Under the pieces are notes generated by a model that was not told the origin of the DNA, did not search any database, and was given only the letters and a program-made list of their open reading frames with translations. Positions 1 through 8,800 of a DNA stretch of 13,742 nucleotides are shown here, one piece after another. Numbering within the stretch: the stretch's first letter is position 1; the number at the start of each line of letters is the position of its first letter. The position numbers were made by a program, and so were the translations under genes. Origin of the DNA: Actinomortierella ambigua (taxonomy: Eukaryota > Mortierellomycota > Mortierellomycetes > Mortierellales > Mortierellaceae); contig JAAAJB010000765.1 of assembly GCA_016098155.1 (NCBI GenBank), forward strand, positions 1-13,742, read 5' to 3'.

Positions 1-52
<52 letters not shown>
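1..52. repeat. (CT)26 microsatellite at window edge
   Basis: Positions 1-52 are 26 uninterrupted CT dinucleotides. The tract may extend left of the window. It sits in what I read as the 3' half of an intron of the BRWD-like gene, upstream of a possible branch site (CTAAAC near 69-74) and an AG acceptor at 101-102. Length is probably polymorphic, and such a tract is a common place for an assembly to stop. Confidence 0.97.
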
Positions 53-55
<3 letters not shown>

Positions 56-102
56 CTTGGTCATTTGGCTAAACTCGAATGGATTCTCCTTCTCTTTGAC
101 AG
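1..102 (+). other. partial intron of the BRWD-like gene
   Basis: No homology to the BRWD/PHIP family is visible before 103. From 103 the frame starting GCT-TCG-CTA matches family residues just after the LisH region (A-D-H-F-L-R then P-G-L-R-S-L-L). The intron would end with the AG at 101-102, after a pyrimidine-rich stretch containing the CT repeat. The donor lies outside the window. The exact acceptor is inferred; the frame at 103 is consistent with all later exons. Confidence 0.75.
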
Positions 103-3100
103 GCTTCGCTACTGCGCGGTATCAGCGCTGATCACTTTCTACGGCTGATGAGCACCCTCATCGCTCATACAGATGCACAGATTCCACCCCTTGTACCCGG
201 CCTGCGATCGCTACTCAGCACCGGTGGCAGCTCGTTGCTCAGGACACGGCAGGAGACAGAGCAGCTCACACAACAGTCCAGCACATCGCGAAACCAAAGC
301 GTATCCAAGCTGCTGTTTGGTGTCAAAGGACTCACCAAGGAGCCCCGCATCAGTACGTTAAGGTGTTGCTCTACCTACAAGACGGCGTACTTCGTTGCTC
401 ATTGTCTGTACTTACCTGTACTTACCTGTATCCTCTTTCACTTCGTCTGTGTTTATGATCATTCAAGCCGACTATCTTCGGGCGAGAAGCATGCGTGGAC
501 GCGGCGTGGCTAGCCTTCCTTGGCCCAAGTTTATCCCCACAATGTACGAGGAGCTCGTGATGATGAATGGTCATCGATTCTCAACCTACTGCCTGCTATT
601 TGACCGTACCAATCTGCGTATTATCACTGGAAGCGACGACTACTTGGTCAAAGTCTGGTGCGCCCGGTCGGGATATCTTATTTATACCCTACGTGGTCAT
701 GCTGCGGAAGTAACCTATGCCGACATCAGCCCAGACAACACCATGCTCGTGACAGGGTCCAACGACGGTATTGTTCGCGTATGGGATCTGCAGACATCAG
801 CGCCAATTATCGTCCTGCCAACCCAGTCTACCACACGCCATCGCAAACCCATCACCACGGTATCCTTCTCGCCATCACCAATACCTCAGATCCGATATCT
901 AATGGCGACGACCATCGATGGCTTCTCATGGGTGTGGAAATACGATCGTGTCTCCAGAAAGTTCCAGTCAAAGCCATTTATGATTGATTGCAAAACGTTC
1001 AGTGACTCCAAACTCGAGTGTGCAACATGGAATGCTACAGGATCACAGTTTGCGGTAGCTGGATGGGATCTGTTCATCCGCGTCTTCTCTACCATTCAGG
1101 GCGGCCCAGATGCTATCAAGGCCGGCAAACGGCGGAAAAGCTATGACAAGTCTAGGACCACAGATGCCGTCAGTGCTAATGGATCTACATCTTCACCAGC
1201 ACTGGCCAGTTCGCCCAGCGTTGCTTCTACGAATGTCAATGAGATGGAGTGGGGCGAGCCAGTCCTGATTGCTCAGCTGGATGGCCATGTTGGTGTCGTT
1301 ACAAGCTTGTGCTATTCTCATTCGGGTGATCGGATACTTTCTGGCTCGGTCGATGGATTTGTCAGGATCTGGCAATACGACAGAAAGAGCAAGACATGGA
1401 CGTCAACCGCAAGTATGAATAACCTCGCTTAAAGTTGTAACCCATGATTTGTATCTACATTTTGTCTTTGTCCTTACAAACCACCTATTCTCTTCCTTTG
1501 CTCAGTTGACGTGCGGGATGAACATACTCAAGCAGATGCCACCATCAGCCCTGTGCGGACAATGGTACCATCGCCAGCCGCATGTCAGACCCAAGAACAA
1601 CAACCTTCAACTTTTGCAGAACAAACAGGGGAAACGTCGGCACTCGGCATCGCAATTAACACTTTGACAGCATCAGCGGCATCCATAGGCGGTGACACTA
1701 TGGGGGTCATCACTCAACCCAATAGCACGACCGAGGCGTCCATTATTGTACCTACTCCCGGCATTGCGGCAGCCTCTATTGCAGATGCACCGAGGATTGT
1801 TCCTAAGCAGGCAGTTTGGTCGTTGGATGACAGGTCGATTGTGCTCACGACGAGTCTCGGGGAGATCAAGGTGTTTGATGCCAAAACGGGAGAATGGAAG
1901 CACACCCTCAAGGGCCACACCCGCTTCACCGAGATTTATGTCGTTGATGTGCACCCTGTCGATCCACGTCTTGTTCTCACTGCAGGATACGACGGCCACA
2001 TCTTTCTCTGGGATATCCGAGAAGGAAAGCAGCTCCGCCAATGGACTTTTGACGACACCGAGTTTTCGGATGGACGCTTTTCACCCGATGGTTTCATGTT
2101 TGCCATCAGCGACCGAGAGGGCAGGTGTCGGTTGTTTGGCGCTGGTAAAAATCCCGACGACTATGCTGATGCTAGGACATTCAAGGAGCAGACGTTTTGG
2201 AGCGATTACGAGCCTGTCCGATATGATGCAGACCACAACGTGATCGATGATGTCACGCAGATTGCCCCTCACCTGATGGATCGGACGCCTATTCTCGATA
2301 CACATGGCCGAGGATATGCCAGACAGAAAGGACTCCGTTATGGCCTTGACTTTCCTGTGGCGGTTCCAGGAGGCATCCTTGAGCAGGAAGAACAGCGCAA
2401 GATTAGGCAGCTGGAGGAGGAACTTGAGACCCTGGCGGAACAGACCCTCATGATCCTCCCTACGACAGACAAACGCAAGCTGTATAAGCGTCGTCGAGAG
2501 TTTATCGTGGAGGAGGACGAGGATGACGATCCCATGACATCGGAGGTACCTATCGTCCCGCTCCCAAACGATTCGAGCGGCGAAGAGTATGGCGGAGACG
2601 ACGCTGGGTCTGATTCGTCGTCAGGCTCGGAGAGTGACGCAGGAGATGAAGATTTGCTGGACGAGATGGAGGACAACGACGACATGGCGTTTGTAGTCAA
2701 TGACGACGACGACGAATATGCCACTTCATCACATCGCCGCCGAAGGACTGCCAGCTCGAATGGCACATCACGTCGCCAGCGTACCTCTAACGGCACCCGG
2801 AGGTCTGGTCGGGCACGGAAGAGGATCCGGCTAGCCGCGGATGAGGATGAAGAGGATGAAAGTGATGGTATGTATGGCTCCGGCGAGGATGGTGAAGCAG
2901 AAGGTTCGCGAACGGCATCAAGGAGACAGAAACGGCTTGACGCAGGCGAGCCCTCAATGAGCAAGTCGGAGCGCAGTGCACGTCCCAAGAGCTTCGCCAA
3001 CGACGACTACCCCAGTGATGACATGCTTGATATCGAAGGTCAGGACTCAGAAGACGACTATGATGGCACCCAAGCCGGTAGTTCTGCAGGCGCGTCGACT

Positions 3101-5159
3101 ACTAGTCTCCCACAAACAAGTCTCGCCATCCAGGGTACGTCTATACCGAAGAAGAAGAAGAGGCAGTGGCGCGGCAACGGTCGTAAAAAGGGCAAGGCTG
3201 TCATGACGGATGATCAGGCGAACGATTTGCTGAAGTGGCTGCCCAGTAATTGGATCAAGGTCAACACACCACGCAAGTCCCCCTACCATCCACAGATCGG
3301 AGACTATGTTGCGTACTGTCGTCAGGGCCACCAGAATTTTCTCGCCGAGACGCCACTGAGATCAAGACTGGACATCAAGATTGTACCTTATCTCAAGGAC
3401 CCTGCTTTGCCATGGGTTGTCTTTGGGCGTATCTCTCGGATCACATACAATGTTGGTCCACCGACATGGTGCACCATCACGCTGGAGGAGCAGATTCTCG
3501 AATCGTCGCATGGATATCCTCCTCAACCAACGTTTACACCATCTCGACGGCGCTTTGACATTGAGTTTCACGACGTGGAAGATGTTCCAGACTTCATCAT
3601 ACTGTACTCGGTTTTCCAGCACGGCGTGAATGCACAGTATCAGGTCGGCGAGGAGATTTGGGCATCGTTTGACGACCATTCGTACGCAGGCACTATCTCA
3701 GACCAGGTTATTGAGGATCCGCGTTTCGAGGATTCACTTTGGATGGCGTTTAGAGTAACCTGGTCGTCGCAAGAAGCCACCAATTTGTCCCCTTGGGAGA
3801 TGCAACACGAGGAGGATGAGGAGTATACCACAGAGCAAATTCCCTCACAAGGTAGGCAGCCGCCACCGACCAAGGAGGCTGGTACAAAGGAGGAAGTGCA
3901 TCATGCGTATCAGGTTCTAATCATCTACTCCTCTTTCTTCCAATAGAGTGCGCACGCATCGACCAAGTCCTCAAGCACTTGATGCACCTCGATGAATTCC
4001 AAGAATTCAGGTCCGAGGTCGATTTTGTGGCCTACCCAACCTACTGTCAAGTAGTTGCCTATCCCATTTGCCTCGAGTCGATTGTTGAGCGCTTTGAAAG
4101 TGGGTTTTACCGACGAGCAAGGGCTGTGCAGTTTGATATCGAGCTTGTTGAGCAGAACGCAGTGACATATAACGACCCCACGAGCACCATCGCCATGATG
4201 GCGCGCAATCTTGCCAAGATCTACAAAACTTGTGTTGCAGGTACACTAACATTCCAATCATCCATCCCAGGTTATTCAACATTCTGACCTGTTTGCAAAT
4301 GTATTAACTTTTCTTCTTTCTGTTTAATTATGGTCGCGTTAGACCAACGGAAGACACTTCCTGACCAAGTACGAGTTCGATTGTCCAGGGATGACGGGGA
4401 CGAAGAATTCAATGCCTCTGGGAGCGACCACAATGATGCAGAATCGGAACCTGAAATCATGGAGGAAGACGAAGATGACCTTGCCATTACAGAGTATGTC
4501 GAATGGCTTGTCTATGAACCTTTTGCTTCAAGCGCACCAAACCCCTTTTATTAATATCACCCTCCGCTGTTCTGAATAGGGAGTCTGATGTAGATGACTT
4601 TGTGGACGATGACTTTGGGCCATCATATCGCCGCCAATCGTCCTCCCGATCAAGCAAGAAGCGGACTGGCAGCGGTCAATCATCATCGAAGGCAGCAGGA
4701 GGCTCTTTGTCCAGGTCCACACGAAGAAGTAATGATACCAATGGGTTATCATCGACGACGCGTTCCAAGGTTGTGGGCCAGCTGGCTACAGGAGGATCAT
4801 CAACATCTTCCTCATCCAACCGGCGCTCCTCTCGGGGGAAGAGTGCGTCTCGCTCGGCGAACCAACACTCAAAGCCTCGACGTCGCTCAGCGGGCGATGA
4901 CGATGGCGACGACGATTATGATGAAGACGAGTATGTCGAGGAAGAGGGGGACGAGGAGGCGGTGAATGTATACGGAGATGCCGATGACGACGATGATGAT
5001 GCTGAGTGGCGAGGGGGCAGTAACGGCCACGGCCGTCGTATCATGGTAGAGGACGATGACGAGGATGAAGAATTTGGCTCTCAAAACTCGCGTAGCCGGT
5101 CAACGAGGTCGCGGCGCAAGAAAGCCAAGATGGCTGACAGCGATGATGACTATGAATAA
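103..5159 (+). CDS. BRWD: BRWD/PHIP-like WD40-cryptoTudor-bromodomain protein (5' partial, 6 exons)
   Basis: Exons seen: 103-352, 468-1412, 1506-3851, 3947-4240, 4343-4493, 4580-5159. Joined they give 1521 residues plus stop; the start is outside the window. The family (PHIP, BRWD1, BRWD3) consists of nuclear chromatin readers, some acting as DDB1-CUL4 substrate receptors. Landmarks in order: the segment after the LisH region (103-240; P-G-L-R-S-L-L then S-L-L-R-T); a WD40 propeller (about 540-2150; FDRTNLRIITGSDD, RGHAAEV, VRVWDLQ, LTAGYDGHIFLWDIR); the conserved post-propeller motif QIAPHLMDRTP; a short charged helical segment (2390-2440); acidic and basic low-complexity blocks (2505-3205) with likely nuclear localisation signals; the cryptoTudor domain (about 3226-3804; LPSNWIKV, RQGHQNF, SPWEM); one bromodomain (3947-4342; AYPTYCQVVAYP, FYRRAR, TYN); and a Ser/Arg/acidic tail of about 240 residues. 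The second bromodomain of animal homologues is absent. The propeller carries two long low-complexity insertions. The family call is firm; the molecular target is unknown. Confidence 0.92.
409..428 (+). repeat. tandem 10-mer (TACTTACCTG x2) inside a BRWD intron
   Basis: Two perfect adjacent copies of TACTTACCTG lie in the intron 353-467. Each copy equals nucleotides 2-11 of the conserved U1 snRNA 5' end. Read on the opposite strand each gives CAGGTAAG, the ideal 5' splice site. The repeat itself is seen directly; any role in splicing is speculation (see findings). Confidence 0.9.
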
Positions 5160-5602
5160 GTGTACCTGTCATGCCTTCTTGTTCATTGGTTCAGCCCGAC
5201 AGTGCCTTTGATTTCTTCCTTGTTGCGTTGGATTTTGCTCTGCCTATTCTCTTCCGTTCTGTTCTCTTGTCTTTTACTTCATTTCTCTTTCTATCCACTG
5301 TACAATACAATCATTATACATCTATCGCATTTCAATGTGGTACAAACCGTATGGATGATGATTTCTCTATTACTTCGCGATATGGATTTGTAGCAATGAA
5401 GACGGCCGCCCTTCCATGTTGTTCGCTAAATGAAACGGCGAAGAAGGTGGCAGTCTGTGGGCATTCCAAGCTATGGTTGTACCTCTGGTATTCTGGTATG
5501 GTTGTAAGAGAATCATCTTGGAAAATAATAACCGTTGAAGAGACAGTAGCCAACGGATTTTAGCCAGCGATGGCTGCGATAAGATGACTATCACAAAATA
5601 AA
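5160..5602 (+). terminator. 3' UTR / 3'-end region of the BRWD-like gene
   Basis: This stretch follows the BRWD stop codon and has no gene I can support on either strand. It is T-rich and then AT-rich. A canonical AATAAA at 5597-5602 (within CACAAAATAAACTC) could direct cleavage and polyadenylation. An earlier AT-rich patch around 5299-5325 is an alternative 3' end. Which is used cannot be decided from sequence. Confidence 0.4.
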
Positions 5603-5850
5603 CTCTCCTCCTTGGTTAGCGGCTCGAATGCACGACACGTCAAAATTGTGAGGTGGGGACCGAAGCCCTGGGAAGAAGGGAGGGGGAGAGGGGAGGGGTC
5701 TACAAAGTCCTTCCCCCCCTTCTTTTTTTCTCTCTTCTCTCTCTCTTTCTTACTCGGACTCCATTCACTCCATCACGCATCATTATCCTTCTCTCTCGCA
5801 CCCTCATCAGTAGTGACTTGGTCATCCACTTTCTCCTCCCTCCCTGTTCA
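5603..5850 (+). promoter_or_regulatory. promoter / 5' UTR region of UGGT with 44-nt pyrimidine tract
   Basis: This segment runs from the possible BRWD poly(A) signal to the UGGT start codon. It holds an unbroken pyrimidine run at 5708-5751, preceded by a purine-rich G/A stretch (about 5670-5698). CT-rich tracts shortly before start codons are common in fungal promoters. No TATA box is evident. No ATG precedes 5851 in the same open frame. The context of the chosen ATG (T at -3) is not strong. Confidence 0.5.
5636..5642 (-). promoter_or_regulatory. UPRE-like site (TGACGTG) upstream of UGGT
   Basis: The + strand reads CACGTCA, so the - strand reads TGACGTG, the core bound by bZIP factors of the unfolded-protein response (XBP1/ATF6 class, with related Hac1 sites). 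It lies 209 nt before the UGGT start codon. UGGT is an ER folding factor, so UPR control would make sense. A single 7-mer is weak evidence. Confidence 0.3.
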
Positions 5851-8800
5851 ATGCGAGTCCTGGGTCCAAAGCTGCGCTCCATTGGCTTAGCCTTGACCCT
5901 GGTGGCTGCTTCGGTAGCATCAGGTGCCTCAAGTCCGCCTGTGACAGTTTCGATTCACACGCCTTGGGCGGCACCTCCTCTATTGCTGGAGATCCTGTAG
6001 GTGGAATATAACGAGCTTTTGTATCTTTGCCTTTGATGTTATATTGTCGAGCATAGGCCTAACACGTTCTTTCTTGCGCGTGTTCTCAACTGTTGATAGA
6101 GAGTCTGTCGCGGTCGAGAATCGTACCGCGTATTATCCATTGCTCAAGCAATTGACCGCTCCTTCTTTCCTCTCCCAGGCGACGACCCCAAAGTCTCTAT
6201 ATGAGCAGAGCTTGAAGGTCATCCATGACTTTTCCCACGTCACAAAGGATGCCCTGGCCACGCTCAAGCTATCGCTTGCCATCCATTCGGCCTCTGCTGG
6301 CATTCAGGCTCACTACCAACTGTACAACTCGATCATTGTGCCCGAACGATCCAAGGAGCCAGACTTCGACCCTGCCTGTCCGGTCTGGGTCGATTGGTAT
6401 GGGCGTCAGGTGTGTGATCTGCAAGAGCTAAAGTCGATTGTTTCGAGTGGTCTCAAGCAGTACCGCGGGTAAGAAGGCTCAGATCTAAGCACCCCTCCCC
6501 AACATGCTCCTACCAGGAAAATGGAGGTAACTCATGGATCATACCCCTCTCCTTTATTCTTTGCATCTACGTTGGCACAGATCTATCAAGGCACCTACGA
6601 TTATGGAGCTGGATCGGGTTCTTCCGTCCAACGAACCATATGACTTGTTCACCGTTTTGTACGCGAATGTCCTGGATCCGGCTTTTGTGCCCTTCCACCA
6701 GTACCTCACACAGCTGGCCGAGGAGCATGGTTTGCGTCACTCACTGCGATATATCCCCGCAAGCGACCATGCTAGCCAAGGGCATCTGAGCCTTGCTGGA
6801 TTTGGCGCTGAACTGGCGCTCAAGAACACTGACTATCTAGTGATCGACGATCGTGATCTTGGACACGACCTTGGAATGCAGTCCTCCCAGAAGGTGCTAA
6901 AGCAAGTTGAAAGCGAGGCCGACTTGAATCTTGGTGACGACGAAACGCCCGCGGTCGAGCCTCTCACTGAAGGCCAGCTTAAAGGTATTTTTTTTTTGGG
7001 ATTCAGACCACATGTCTGCAGATTTTTTTCATGGCTTTCACTTAGTTTAACCTGCTTACCTTTCTGCATTCTCATGTAGGGCTCGGAGTGTCTGTTGCCC
7101 AGCATGTCTTGGAGTCGAAGGATCCTCTTAATATGCTTGTTAAACTCACCCGGGACCTTCCCAAGTACCAGCTCAAGGTCCTCAAACCTGAAATTAAATC
7201 CGACATTCAACAAGAGATCTCAACCAATTCGGCCTACTATGGACGCGATGAGCGCAATCGTGTTTGGCTGAATGGTCAAACTATTCCTCATCACAAGATG
7301 AACCCTTTCAAGTATTGTTTATTGCATCTCGTTTCCTGGCGGTTACTATTGATTAATGAACTATCATGTATTCAACTTCTAACATGATGCTTATATCTCT
7401 CTATTAGCTTGTTGCGCATCCTTCGCCGTGAACGTCGTGCAATTGAGAATTTTAAGACTCTTTTGCGGTCCGAGGAGAATGCTCTCAAGCGCTTCAGGGA
7501 CCTTTTGATCGACTCGAGCATTGAGATGCAGGAATCCACATCGACGGTTGTGTTTGACGTCCGTGACACGACCCAGAACGAGCACGGATCGGTGGTGACC
7601 TGGCTCAACGATCTCAGCACAGACAAGCGATATGTAGATGCAGGATGGGGCGAGGAGCTCTACGCCCTTTATCAACCGGCGCGCATGGGTTCTTTCCCAG
7701 AGATTCGAAAGAATTATATCAACGCCTTGTTCGCCCTCGACCTGTCGTCGCCAGAGTCCATGGAGCTCATTGTGACTGAGTTGGCTAACTTTGTCCAGCA
7801 CTTGGTCCCCGTGCGCTTCGGTGTCCTTCCTCTGATCAGGAGTGAGAATGGCGATGGTAAGTGGCCAACAGGCACGATCCCATCGAAAGGTAGCTGGGAT
7901 GATTTACTCTGAACAACATGTAGCTCATACTAAACCTCTTTTGTTTTCATTGGCCAAATAGATCTCAAGGTTGCTATGCTGTGGCGTCATATTTTGAACC
8001 GCAATGGTTTGAAGGCTGGCCTGGACTTTTTCCGCAAAGTAAAGTTTTATGATGAACTGCAGATGAGGCCGGATGGCAAACGGAGATAATTATGCGGCGA
8101 ACTCAACCTCTCCCCCTCCTTTTTTTTGCGATGCCCTACCATGACACTTCTAGACAATGGTGGCAGACACCGAACAAGGCGATGACGTTCTCAGCTTTGC
8201 GCAAAAGGCGTTTCAAGAAGTCACAAACGGGCCCACTCTCAAAAACACCGAGACGCCTGCTATGACCGCAGCACAGGTGCTTGCTTCCGACTCGGTCTAT
8301 CGTGGATGGGTTGCTGATGCCGTGCAGATGAGCGATCGCCTCGGCATCGATGCTGCATCCATGTTTGTCAATGGAAAGCACATTTACGTGAACGGGGTAT
8401 GAGTTTGAAGATTGAAGTTTATGATCTAGCGCGCTTATCACAGCACAATTGTGTTATTACAATAGTTAACGATTGCGTCTTGCCTTCTCCCTAATCTCCC
8501 CTCCCCCCTTCTTCAGGATCATACTCAGAGCCTAGTCCGTGAGATGCACGAAGTGCAGCAAACATTTGCGGCGCTTTTGCGTGCAGGCAAGATCAACAAG
8601 TCAATGGACTTGTACGATTACGCGCTTTCCCAACCTGGCGTCTTCCATCGTCGCAACCGATACGTGTTTGTCAATGACGATAGCAATCCTTTGAAGATGA
8701 TTGACCTCACGCTTGGCGATGAGGATGCCTGGAACGAACAACTTTTCATCGAGAAATATGGTAATAGCAAACGTACGAGTAGGAGTGACACGAGCAACGA

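Noticed and set aside
148..513. Short + strand gene starting at the ATG at 148
   Set aside because: The first part is BRWD exon sequence whose homology already begins at 103, upstream of this ATG. The part after 352 is intron.
2338..3000. 220-residue open frame on the - strand
   Set aside because: It lies opposite the acidic Asp/Glu-rich part of the BRWD exon. The Ser-rich product is what antisense GAC/GAG/GAT repeats give. No domain is visible.
3907..3946. 40-nt intron using the GTATCA donor at 3907
   Set aside because: This donor gives the wrong phase for the bromodomain exon. The GTAGGC donor at 3852 restores the frame and gives a 95-nt intron like the others.
5171..5563. 130-residue + strand open frame after the BRWD stop
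   Set aside because: T-rich 3' UTR sequence gives a hydrophobic product with no recognisable motif. No promoter or convincing start is evident.
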